The translations under genes were made by a program, and so were the position numbers. 43,061 nt of DNA, taken from positions 1 through 43,061 of the forward strand of contig CAKQVW010000002.1 of the NCBI GenBank assembly GCA_934277865.1, written 5' to 3'. The notes beneath the pieces were generated by a model that was given only the letters and a program-made list of their open reading frames with translations, was not told where the DNA came from and did not search any database. Source of the stretch: an uncultured Pseudobdellovibrionaceae bacterium (GTDB lineage: Bacteria; Bdellovibrionota; Bdellovibrionia; Bdellovibrionales; JAMPXM01). Shown in pieces: positions 33,614-40,100 of this stretch (its first letter is position 1; each line of letters begins with the position of its first letter).

Positions 33614-33995
33614 GCTTGTTCCTCTTGTGGCGCACACCGACGCTCGTGCGCGGCTCGAGGTCAGGATACTTGCGGAAGATAGATTGAATCAGTTTATGCA
33701 TTCCAGATCGCGTCTTAGGAACCTCATATTCAGTCGCCAATTGCCGCCGGATCTCCATGAGTGAGTACCCGTCGGCATAGAGCTGCATGGCCTTCTTCTT
33801 GTGTTCAGGAGCGTCTATTTTGGCGAGCGAGCCATTTATGCGGTGATAATCGGCCGAGGATTTGGCATTGGAGTTGTGTGCTGTGAATACCTGGCGAGAG
33901 ATCTTGGTGCCTTGGTCAATGGCTCCAAGCCCTAGAGCCCGCAATTTTACTTCCCAGATCGCCTGAACGCTTGATTTTCCGCGCTTAGAACTCAT
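33606..33995 (-). CDS. HTH-like protein upstream of packaging genes
   Basis: 129 residues. A basic start (MSSKRGKSSV) leads to a helical core with AMQLYADGYSLMEIRRQLAT and EYEVPKTRSGMHKLIQSIF, like the resolvase/terminase-type HTH that follows a 'growth/LY-x-G-x-S' turn. It may bind DNA; no family name can be given. It overlaps its neighbours on both sides. Confidence 0.6.
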   Translation of the reverse strand: MSSKRGKSSVQAIWEVKLRALGLGAIDQGTKISRQVFTAHNSNAKSSADYHRINGSLAKIDAPEHKKKAMQLYADGYSLMEIRRQLATEYEVPKTRSGMHKLIQSIFRKYPDLEPRTSVGVRHKRNKRA

Positions 33996-34197
33996 CCCGC
34001 CAGTCTCGCTTTCTTTGGAACGAAATCAGGTCGTGTGGAAACTTCAGGATTTCGATTCTTTCAAAGTGGACTCGATTGCCGGTGCGAATGCAGACATAGC
34101 CTTTATCATCGATGCTATCGATTTGTTCCTTCGATAGCTTCGTACCGTATTTCTTCTCGATTTGGCGGATCGCTGTCATGTCACGCATTCGACTCAT
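33985..34197 (-). CDS. Small late-region protein
   Basis: 70 residues, AGAGG seven bases before ATG. Starts with a helix (MSRMRDMTAIRQIEKKYGTK) and has a beta segment (GYVCIRTGNRVHFERIEIL). Unknown. It overlaps the next gene by 11 bases. The 115 bases upstream of it (34198-34312) show no gene. Confidence 0.55.
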   Translation of the reverse strand: MSRMRDMTAIRQIEKKYGTKLSKEQIDSIDDKGYVCIRTGNRVHFERIEILKFPHDLISFQRKRDWRDEF

Positions 34198-34312
34198 GGT
34201 TGAACCTCTGACTTATGAGAATCAAAGTACGATCTCTTGCGAGTGTGAAAGGAAATCTGCGAATGGCGCGGCTTCTGGACTATTCGGACACAGACTGAGA
34301 AGACTTAAGCTC

Positions 34313-34570
34313 TCAATGTAAGTGAGCATGCTCGAGCCCCAAATCGACCGCCGGCGACACGACTTCATCATCACACCACTTCGCAGCCATGGTCTCCCAC
34401 TCTTCTGCGGTTGCTTCGTGGATGAATATCGGTCGCGAAATCGGAATACCAGTGATGACGAACGACGGATGAAATAGGCGCGACACTTCCGGACTGCAGT
34501 CGAGATCGAGCTGAATCCTCTCGCTTCCTACTTTGCGGAGATCTGGCCAAAACGCGCCTTTGAGCTTCAT
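34313..34570 (-). CDS. Small unknown protein downstream of strong hairpin
   Basis: 85 residues, a mixed alpha/beta-like sequence (GAFWPDLRKVGSERIQLDLD, then VITGIPISRPIFI and EEWETMAAKW) that looks natural. The start has no free Shine-Dalgarno: the only GGGAGG-type element lies inside the 34582-34603 hairpin, 12 bases upstream, so its translation might be controlled by that structure. Unknown function. Confidence 0.55.
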   Translation of the reverse strand: MKLKGAFWPDLRKVGSERIQLDLDCSPEVSRLFHPSFVITGIPISRPIFIHEATAEEWETMAAKWCDDEVVSPAVDLGLEHAHLH

Positions 34571-34581
34571 TCATAGGAACG

Positions 34582-34603
34582 GCGGGGAGGTTGCCCTCCC
34601 CGC
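34582..34603 (-). terminator. Perfect 9-bp GC hairpin with GCAA loop
   Basis: On the minus strand GCGGGGAGG-GCAA-CCTCCCCGC is a very stable stem with a GNRA tetraloop, between the stop of the 30-residue gene and the start of the 85-residue gene. No T-run follows on this strand. It may be an mRNA stabiliser or processing site, a weak terminator, or a structure that hides a ribosome site. Confidence 0.55.
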
Positions 34604-34608
34604 TCGCC

Positions 34609-34701
34609 TCAGCCCTTTTTCCCTTTGGCTTTTGTCGCCTTCTTGGCTTTAGCCTTACGCTTCCCTGCTTGGACTGGTTTTGCCGCCTTCTTGCTGCCCA
34701 T
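34609..34701 (-). CDS. 30-residue Lys/Ala-rich histone-H1-like peptide
   Basis: An ATG at 34701 with AGGAG seven bases upstream starts a 30-residue frame (MGSKKAAKPVQAGKRKAKAK, then KATKAKGKKG) with twelve Lys and no acidic residue. It resembles the C-terminal tails of histone-H1-like bacterial proteins and would bind DNA or RNA. It seems to be the first gene of the late region. The strong ribosome site argues for real expression. Confidence 0.6.
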   Translation of the reverse strand: MGSKKAAKPVQAGKRKAKAKKATKAKGKKG

Positions 34702-34874
34702 CTCGTCGCTCCTTTGCGCCGGTTCATTTTCGTGAGACCTTTGTTTTAGCGCGATCGAATCAGTTTGAGAAAATTATTTGATTTGATGCCTCTGCAGGAG
34801 ATCTACCGGAAATCACACCGCTTGCTCTTGATTTTCGATGATGTTCTCCTAGCTAAACGGACCAGGAGGGGCCT

Positions 34875-35804
34875 ATGAAATATGCGAAGTTCGAGGGAAT
34901 GACGTTTTTCAAAGCCATCAGCACCGAAAAGAAGGCACGTTTGTTTGCTTGGAAAACAAAGTTCGATGGAAAGAGTTTCGTTTGTCCAAAATGCGGCCAC
35001 AGCAGATTTTGGGAATTCGAATGTGAGCCGGAAATTCGTAAGTGCCGTAAATGTGAGACGCACGTTCGACTGAGAGTTGGAACGATGTTTGAGAATTCAA
35101 AGATCTCAATGCTCACTTGGCTTCGAGCGATCTACTTCGTGATGTCCTCCAAGCGCGGCATCTCAGCTCTCGAGCTTCAGCGCCGCCTCGAGATCAAACA
35201 ATACGTGACCGCATTGAAGATCCTCAAAACGATCCGCCAGGCGCTGATGGAGCGCGACGCAAAATACACTCTGAAAGACACCATTGAGCTCGAAGGAACG
35301 ACATTCTGTGCGAACGCAAGCAGCGCAAAGAAGGTTCTCGTAGCTATAGAAACCAAGCAATGGGTTGACGATCGCGGCCGGCGAAAGACTAAGGCTGGAT
35401 TCGCGAAGGTACTTGTCGAAGACGAGCTCACCGAAGAGATCGCGACCGAATTCGTTGCGGAAACAATTTTACCCGGCGCGAAGATCGAAACAAATTCCGA
35501 CTTGCAGGTGCCGAATGTTCGCGGCGTCAAACCGCGGCGATTCAAGAGTGCGCAAGAAAAGTTCGACGGGCTTCCGTGGGTGTATCGATTCATATCGAAC
35601 GCGAAGGTTTGGATTGCGGGGACGCATCACGGCGTTGACCAGAAGTACCTTCACTTGTATTTGGCGGAATTTGCGTTTCGCTTTAACCGCCGCCACGATC
35701 CAGACTCTCTATTTCATCGAGCCCTGTATGCAATGATGCTCGCCAATCACAAGGCCGCCGTGCAATCCGAATTCGAGCTCAACCAAGGTAGACGTTCTGC
35801 ATAG
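34875..35804 (+). CDS. IS1595-type transposase homologue lacking catalytic residues
   Basis: 309 residues, AGGAGG five bases before the ATG. N-terminal zinc ribbon with Cys37-x2-Cys40 and Cys57-x2-Cys60, a helical region (MLTWLRAIYFVMSSKRGISA), and a DDE-fold domain whose final part (WIAGTHHGVDQKYLHLYLAE, FAFRFNRR) is plainly that of ISXO2-type IS1595 transposases. The three expected acidic positions read Glu140 in place of Asp (TIELEGTTF), Asn207 in place of Asp (IETNSDL), and Tyr237 in place of Glu (VYRFISNAK). No inverted repeats flank it and the frame is intact, so it looks domesticated, perhaps as a regulator. It lies alone on the plus strand between early and late operons. Confidence 0.8.
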   Translation: MKYAKFEGMTFFKAISTEKKARLFAWKTKFDGKSFVCPKCGHSRFWEFECEPEIRKCRKCETHVRLRVGTMFENSKISMLTWLRAIYFVMSSKRGISALELQRRLEIKQYVTALKILKTIRQALMERDAKYTLKDTIELEGTTFCANASSAKKVLVAIETKQWVDDRGRRKTKAGFAKVLVEDELTEEIATEFVAETILPGAKIETNSDLQVPNVRGVKPRRFKSAQEKFDGLPWVYRFISNAKVWIAGTHHGVDQKYLHLYLAEFAFRFNRRHDPDSLFHRALYAMMLANHKAAVQSEFELNQGRRSA

Positions 35805-35876
35805 CAGAGTTTTTTCTATTGCTACTCACGGCGCTTTCGGACTCATGGCCACGTCCGATGGCTCGGGCGAGGGCTC

Positions 35877-35895
35877 AAAAATCCGAGTTTTCGGA
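35877..35895 (-). terminator. Terminator at the end of the early operon
   Basis: On the minus strand TCCGA-AAAC-TCGGA (35895-35882) is followed by five T (35881-35877), shortly after the stop of the coiled-coil gene. The stem is short, so it may be weak. It separates the early operon from the transposase-like gene. Confidence 0.45.
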
Positions 35896-35906
35896 AGTGT
35901 AGTTTC

Positions 35907-36404
35907 CTAAGTGCCTGATTCTTCTCGCTCGATGGCCGCAATTTCGGCTTCAAACTGTGCGATTCTCTCCCGATACTTCGCCAGTGATTGCTTGTGATGC
36001 CGGTCGGCCGCGCGGTTTCGCTGCTCGGTAAGCTTCGCAATCACGCGCTTGAGCTTCGCGATCTCTTCATCCCTCACCCGCATCGTTTCTTTGAGCGTGC
36101 TTTCAAACTGCGAGGCCTTCGATTTCAGAATTTCGCGCTCTTCTATGATTTCAACGAGACCCTGACGAAGTTTCTTCGTGTACAGCCAATCTGTTCTGTC
36201 TCTTAATTGAGCGATGAGACCATTTAGGTTCTCATTCTGGAACTCGAGGTCAGCTATTTTACGACAAAGCTGTTTTCTGGACGGCGTCACCGGAGTTCCG
36301 AGGGCGACTTCTATCGTCCGAGCTGTCTCTTCCATCGCCTGTACGCCCTCCCAGAGCAGAGAGGCAGTGCTCTTTACTTCATTGTCATCTTTGGCATCGC
36401 TCAT
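35907..36404 (-). CDS. Coiled-coil early protein
   Basis: 165 residues, start overlapping the previous stop as ATGA. Residues about 45-160 are a continuous charged coiled coil (RKQLCRKIADLEFQNENLNG, later LKRVIAKLTEQRNRAADRHH). No domain recognised. As the last early gene it could be a regulator of the switch to late expression; no evidence beyond position. Confidence 0.65.
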   Translation of the reverse strand: MSDAKDDNEVKSTASLLWEGVQAMEETARTIEVALGTPVTPSRKQLCRKIADLEFQNENLNGLIAQLRDRTDWLYTKKLRQGLVEIIEEREILKSKASQFESTLKETMRVRDEEIAKLKRVIAKLTEQRNRAADRHHKQSLAKYRERIAQFEAEIAAIEREESGT

Positions 36405-36610
36405 TTCTCCACCAATTCCAGCACTGATTCTGACTCAAGAAGGGATTCACATAGAAGATCCTGCGTCAGTGGCGCCAGGTCGTACTTCCACTCGCTCTTG
36501 CGGAACAGCCGAAAAGGCTTTGTGCAGCTCCTAACTATTCCAACGACGCCGCGATAAAACCCCGTTCTGATTCTAACCTTGTCGCCGAATTTGAATCTTG
36601 GTTCGTTCAT
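36401..36610 (-). CDS. Small KOW/SH3-like protein
   Basis: 69 residues, AGGAGG five bases before the ATG. The opening RFKFGDKVRIRTGFYRGVVG followed by IVRSC is the pattern of KOW/SH3-type beta barrels found in ribosomal and NusG-like proteins. The C-terminal half is acidic (ESLLESESVLELVEK). A nucleic-acid-binding accessory role is plausible. Confidence 0.68.
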   Translation of the reverse strand: MNEPRFKFGDKVRIRTGFYRGVVGIVRSCTKPFRLFRKSEWKYDLAPLTQDLLCESLLESESVLELVEK

Positions 36611-36828
36611 ATCTTCCTCCTGGCTAGCGCGCGTCTCTCGCGCCGCGAAAGTCCATCTTTCGTTTGCGGTGACGTCATCTCTGGGACCAGTGACTTGCCT
36701 CGTCTCGGATCGTGCTCGTCACACCACCATTCGCCGTTGTGCCGACCGTCCGGCAAACGGTGAGGAGTTCGATAGATGAAAGTCGATGCTGGATTTCCGC
36801 ATACATGGCACGGTCCAGAGCTGGTCAT
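36607..36828 (-). CDS. Small Cys/His protein
   Basis: 73 residues. A CHVC-type pair, then a second pair of candidate ligands in WWCDEHDP, suggest one zinc site; the basic tail (LSRRERRALARRKI) suggests nucleic-acid contact. The start shares one base with the previous stop (TGATG). Family unknown. Confidence 0.62.
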   Translation of the reverse strand: MTSSGPCHVCGNPASTFIYRTPHRLPDGRHNGEWWCDEHDPRRGKSLVPEMTSPQTKDGLSRRERRALARRKI

Positions 36829-37211
36829 CAGTAGTATCCTTTCACATGGTCATAGTCGAAAAGTGCGTCATTATCTGCCCAAAGCATTTCCGAGATCAGA
36901 ATCCCACCCGGCTTTCGTGTTATCTGCCTGGCTTCAAGCGCAACGAAGTAAGCGTCAGCTCTAGTCACGAAGCGGCCTCTACTTGTGATGAAGCCTTGGT
37001 CCAAAGCTCTCGAAGACATCGCGAAGCCAGAGTTTTCACCTTTAATGAAGCATTCGGCGTGTGATTTACCAAGAATGGGCCAGCCTCTGTCCTCAGTAAG
37101 AACCGCCGCGTGCGTGATTCTTTCTCGGTTCACTTCCGCGGCTTCACGCGAATGCAACGCATCTCTCGCTTCCTCTTCCGGTGTTCTAAATTTCGGGTTA
37201 TCTGGGTTCAC
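36828..37211 (-). CDS. Unknown early phage protein
   Basis: 127 residues, GTG start overlapping the preceding stop as GTGA. The central segment (THAAVLTEDRGWPILGKSHA then ECFIKGENSGFAMSSRALDQ and GFITSRGRFVTRADAYFVAL) is like a group of small phage proteins with a 'His-x-x-Cys' and a C-terminal Arg/Ala helix. Function unknown. Confidence 0.66.
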   Translation of the reverse strand: MNPDNPKFRTPEEEARDALHSREAAEVNRERITHAAVLTEDRGWPILGKSHAECFIKGENSGFAMSSRALDQGFITSRGRFVTRADAYFVALEARQITRKPGGILISEMLWADNDALFDYDHVKGYY

Positions 37212-37363
37212 CTTTCCCTCACGGTTCCGAAGTCACACCCGCAACGCATACAAAACTTCGTTCGGTAGACTCCTGGTTCATCTTCAATTCTAAAAGCTAC
37301 GGACTCTCTGTCGTGGCCGATAATTAGACACACAATGCTCATGAGAAGATCGAGCACGCTCAT
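37208..37363 (-). CDS. 51-residue Cys-rich protein
   Basis: This gene lies in what otherwise looks like a 150-base gap. ATG at 37363 overlaps the upstream stop as ATGA and has GGAGAG five bases upstream; its own stop overlaps the next start as GTGA. The product starts with a hydrophobic helix (MSVLDLLMSIVCLIIG) and carries a CMRCGC cluster near the C-terminus, typical of a metal site. Perfect fit in the coupled chain is the main support. Confidence 0.72.
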   Translation of the reverse strand: MSVLDLLMSIVCLIIGHDRESVAFRIEDEPGVYRTKFCMRCGCDFGTVRER

Positions 37364-37614
37364 CCCAACTCTCCATCAAAGATTAAAAACGTCTCAAGTA
37401 GCAGCACGCGGATCGTGCGCAGCTCTTCGGGATCGCCGCGCCAGTTGGCAAAAGCGAAATCGCCGACACCGAAAAAATGGCGGAATATCTCTGGAATAGG
37501 CGTCTGATAGTCGTAATAATTCATGGCCGCCATCAGCGAGACCGTACAACTTAAGTCCGTTGCTGCCACAATCTCCGCCGCCCGTCTTATGATCTTGCGT
37601 TCTAGTGGGGTCAT
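37360..37614 (-). CDS. Unknown early phage protein
   Basis: 84 residues, start overlapping the upstream stop as ATGA. The N-terminus is helical (ERKIIRRAAEIVAATDLSCT), and the rest aromatic-rich (AAMNYYDYQTPIPEIFRHFF). No family recognised; may be a protein-binding inhibitor by its size and composition, but that is speculation. Confidence 0.62.
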   Translation of the reverse strand: MTPLERKIIRRAAEIVAATDLSCTVSLMAAMNYYDYQTPIPEIFRHFFGVGDFAFANWRGDPEELRTIRVLLLETFLIFDGELG

Positions 37615-37865
37615 GGTTCTATTTCCTTTACGCCGACAAGCTTGGCCTTTATCGTGTCGTCATAAGGATTCTTGTCCATGCCCCAAGTCCTGCTTTCACT
37701 TCTCGCCGCGTATATCGTCGGACACTTCTCGATCTGCGCGGCGGCCCATATAAGAGCGTCTAGCCAGATCTCTTGCTGATGTGGAGACAGTCTCTTGCCG
37801 TAGACTATTCGATTAAACGCTTCGTTCTCCGCATCTTCTTTTGACCACGGCTGATGTTTACTCAT
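37611..37865 (-). CDS. Unknown early phage protein
   Basis: 84 residues, ATG inside the end of the previous gene (eight-base overlap). Helical with Trp residues (DAENEAFNRIVYGKRLSPHQ, then IWLDALIWAAAQIEKC). No domain recognised. Part of the coupled early chain. Confidence 0.62.
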   Translation of the reverse strand: MSKHQPWSKEDAENEAFNRIVYGKRLSPHQQEIWLDALIWAAAQIEKCPTIYAARSESRTWGMDKNPYDDTIKAKLVGVKEIEP

Positions 37866-38190
37866 AACGAAGCCTTTCCAATATCTCCGGGTCTACTTCG
37901 AAGAATCCGCCCTGGCGGAACTTCTGCTTTCGTTTGCACGCATAGACGTGAACATCGAAATGAGCGTGCGCAAAAGTCCGCTCGCAGTGTGGACATTCTC
38001 GATCCGGATAAAGCGGAAATCGATGCGTTGGCCGCCCCGCCAATTTCATGAGAGTACGCTTCGCAATTCTCTCGTCGAGTTCGTCGTTAAATTTCAGATT
38101 TTTGAAGGCACGAAACCAGAACTCACGCTCTTCAGCGCGAAGATTGAATGTCACTCCGCCTCGAAATCTGACTTTCTTCTTGCTGTTCAT
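37858..38190 (-). CDS. Zinc-finger-like early protein
   Basis: 110 residues from the ATG at 38190, overlapping the lipoprotein stop as ATGA. A C2H2-like finger CPHCERTFAHAHFDVHVYAC (about 71-90) lies in the C-terminal half; the N-terminal half is basic and helical (REFWFRAFKNLKFNDELDER). Likely binds nucleic acid or another protein. Family unknown. Confidence 0.68.
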   Translation of the reverse strand: MNSKKKVRFRGGVTFNLRAEEREFWFRAFKNLKFNDELDERIAKRTLMKLAGRPTHRFPLYPDRECPHCERTFAHAHFDVHVYACKRKQKFRQGGFFEVDPEILERLRYE

Positions 38191-38327
38191 TCCGGCCACG
38201 ACTTTTCGGTGCAACGGTATAGCTTACCTTGAATGACGATAGGTTTCCCGCTCGTGATTTCAATGTTCTCGGTACATGAAACGGTCGCACTCACTACAAA
38301 CGCGCATAGTAAAAGTAGCTTCTTCAT
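38187..38327 (-). CDS. Tiny lipoprotein (46 residues)
   Basis: Starts at the ATG at 38327 with GAGAG-type purines upstream; the frame opens further to 38462, but the signal peptide fixes this start. MKKLLLLCAFVVSATVSC is a signal peptide with a Cys suited to lipidation (Cys18), leaving a mature chain of about 29 residues with one more Cys. Small phage lipoproteins such as T5 Llp or phi80/N15 Cor block receptors; a superinfection-exclusion role is inference. It is followed by a four-base overlap with the next gene. Confidence 0.72.
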   Translation of the reverse strand: MKKLLLLCAFVVSATVSCTENIEITSGKPIVIQGKLYRCTEKSWPE

Positions 38328-38389
38328 CTCTCTTCTCTCCAATTCTGGCGATGCCGGATTCCCGGCCGTGTTAGACCCTGACTTCGGAA

Positions 38390-39022
38390 TTACGGGTTGC
38401 TCTCGCGCGAGCAGCGATCGCCAGTTTCTTTGTGTTTCGTTTCTGATCTCTTCTCGACCCAACTTCCTTTTTGAATCTGCGCGAGAATTAGCTCCACCGT
38501 CCCGTCGACCGTGACCAGTCCGTCGGTCTTGATCGTGAGATCAAAACGACCATGCTCTGCATAGCGATCGAGACCTGTTTCGCTAGGATGAAGTGTGTTG
38601 CTTCCCCATGAAGCCGCGCGGTTGCGGCGAACATTCTCCGCGGCCGCCAGGCGCACTCGGAGTGCGTGTGGAAATGCATCGAACTCGTTTTCGAATCGAC
38701 AGTCGCCGACGATGATCAGCGAATTTGGTTCCACCTGGTGTATCCGGTTCCGAAGGATGTTCACCCAGATCTCGCTCCCATGTACTGATCGACCCCATTC
38801 GGTGCCGAGAAGTTGTAAGAGCGTTCTATCCTTTTTAGTTTTCGGATCGATACCGTACTCGCGCAAACCATCGAGCACGCGATCGTGCAGCCCATAGAGT
38901 GCATCGGCGAAGTTCATACTGTACGCCGTCTTGAATCCCGCGCGTGCGGCCGCAAGATAGAGCTTGTTCTGTGTCGCGGTTTTTCCCGCGCCCTGCTTCC
39001 CTGAAAGTAAAACGATCGTCAC
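38390..39022 (-). CDS. Deoxynucleoside monophosphate kinase-like protein
   Basis: 210 residues, GTG start with GGAG five bases upstream. P-loop GKQGAGKT at residues 8-15, a characteristic KDRTLLQLLGTEWGRSVHGS then EIWVNIL, and IIVGDCRFENEF, as in phage dNMP kinases of the T4 gp1-like group. It would phosphorylate dNMPs for phage DNA synthesis. The C-terminal 25 residues are charged and probably disordered. Confidence 0.85.
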   Translation of the reverse strand: MTIVLLSGKQGAGKTATQNKLYLAAARAGFKTAYSMNFADALYGLHDRVLDGLREYGIDPKTKKDRTLLQLLGTEWGRSVHGSEIWVNILRNRIHQVEPNSLIIVGDCRFENEFDAFPHALRVRLAAAENVRRNRAASWGSNTLHPSETGLDRYAEHGRFDLTIKTDGLVTVDGTVELILAQIQKGSWVEKRSETKHKETGDRCSRESNP

Positions 39023-39031
39023 GTTGTCTCC

Positions 39032-39151
39032 TTACTTCGTGAGTTCGATGAATCCCCAAATGACCAACACCCAAATTCCAATAGAGATCGCGGTCGCAAT
39101 CGTGTAGGCGTACGCCACGACAATCTTTTCCGAGCGGGCAATGCGTCTCAC
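39032..39151 (-). CDS. 39-residue membrane protein
   Basis: GTG at 39151 overlaps the stop of the upstream small gene as GTGA; GGAGG lies five bases upstream. The product has a short basic N-terminus (RRIARSEK) and one long hydrophobic helix (IVVAYAYTIATAISIGIWVL then VIWGFIEL). A longer frame reaching 39322 exists but collides with the 54-residue gene, which looks more genuine. Likely an inner-membrane peptide; function unknown. Confidence 0.62.
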   Translation of the reverse strand: MRRIARSEKIVVAYAYTIATAISIGIWVLVIWGFIELTK

Positions 39152-39312
39152 GACCTCCTCCGGTACTTCTTCACCTCGCCGCGCTTCAATCGGTCCCGCC
39201 AAGATCTGCACACTTCCGCGTTGCACGCTTTGCATCGCGATTGGCGCTGGTCCTTCTTCCGGTAGAACTCGTCTAGCGGCTTGAACTGAAAGCAGTTCGA
39301 ACAATGTTTCAT
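39148..39312 (-). CDS. 54-residue zinc-binding protein (HNH-like finger)
   Basis: ATG at 39312 overlaps the AAA+ gene stop as ATGA. The product begins MKHCSNCFQFKPLDEFYRKK and continues with CKACN, a four-Cys pattern (C4, C7, C27, C30) typical of phage proteins related to the zinc module of HNH/endonuclease VII. It lacks any nuclease His-Asn-His core, so it is probably a DNA-binding accessory. Ends in a basic tail. Confidence 0.72.
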   Translation of the reverse strand: MKHCSNCFQFKPLDEFYRKKDQRQSRCKACNAEVCRSWRDRLKRGEVKKYRRRS

Positions 39313-40100
39313 AGACCTGCAAACCCCACCTGGCTGTTTCTCTTCTTATTCTTAGTGATGAGCTCTAGTTTCTGATCGAGCTCCGCAACCAGTTCGCGAG
39401 GCTTCCTCTTCGCTGCCTTTGCGCGCGCAATCACCTCGTACCTGAGGCGGTCCTTTGCTGCTCGGACTACATCTGAAGGCGTAGAGGCGACTTTAAGGAT
39501 TTCTGAAGCTTCGATTCCAAATCGACCTTGAATGACGTTCTCTGCGATCTGCAGCAGTACCTGTCTGCCAGGGGCCGCGACTTCTGCGATCAGGTGAAAC
39601 CTACGCTGAATCGCAGGATCGATTTCGGATAACGAATTTGTGCAGGCAACGATGAGCCCTAGCGGATTCGCTCGATCGAGACCTGTGAGGATTTCGTTCA
39701 CTACACGGTTGTCGGTTTTGCTTGCGCTGTCTTCAGCTCCCCAAAACCGAGTCGCTGCGATCGAGTCAAACTCATCGAACAGAAGTACGACTCGGTTAGA
39801 TTTCGCAAAGTCGAAAATCTGTGCGACGTTCTGTTCGGATTTGCCACGGTAGCTCTCATTGATCGAAGAACCCGCAACGACCGAGATCTTGATTCCGAGG
39901 AATTCTGCCAGACCATGTGCGATTGAGGTCTTGCCACAGCCTGGTGGACCATGGAGCAAGATTTTGTTTCTGACTTGAAGCCCGTGATCTGCGAGAGCGT
40001 CACTAAACTCGAGATCTTCCAGCAGATGCCCAATGCAGACCTGCATTTCTTCAGAAAGCACCAAGTCACTAAGCTTGTGCGACGGTGCATCGACTTTCAT
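39309..40100 (-). CDS. AAA+ ATPase, likely helicase loader
   Basis: 263 residues, start overlapping the initiator stop as ATGA. Walker A GPPGCGKT (51-58), Walker B VVLLFDEFD (104-112), sensor-1 Asn (IVACTN, about 155) and Arg-finger pair RRF (about 166-167). The sequence is closer to classical AAA proteases/Spastin-like modules than to DnaC. Its place directly after the O-like initiator suggests that it loads the host replicative helicase, since no helicase gene is in the prophage. It could also remodel the initiator complex. C-terminus is basic. Confidence 0.85.
   Translation of the reverse strand: MKVDAPSHKLSDLVLSEEMQVCIGHLLEDLEFSDALADHGLQVRNKILLHGPPGCGKTSIAHGLAEFLGIKISVVAGSSINESYRGKSEQNVAQIFDFAKSNRVVLLFDEFDSIAATRFWGAEDSASKTDNRVVNEILTGLDRANPLGLIVACTNSLSEIDPAIQRRFHLIAEVAAPGRQVLLQIAENVIQGRFGIEASEILKVASTPSDVVRAAKDRLRYEVIARAKAAKRKPRELVAELDQKLELITKNKKRNSQVGFAGL

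Noticed and set aside
34371..34727. 118-residue Arg-rich frame
   Set aside because: Shadow frame; the 30-residue peptide and the 85-residue gene in other frames have better signals or sequence.
34702..35906. Complete insertion sequence with terminal repeats
   Set aside because: I could not find inverted repeats or a target duplication around the transposase-like gene, and its catalytic residues are replaced.
39032..39322. Single 96-residue gene
   Set aside because: Its N-terminal 57 residues overlap a more natural four-Cys gene; only the C-terminal membrane part seems genuine.
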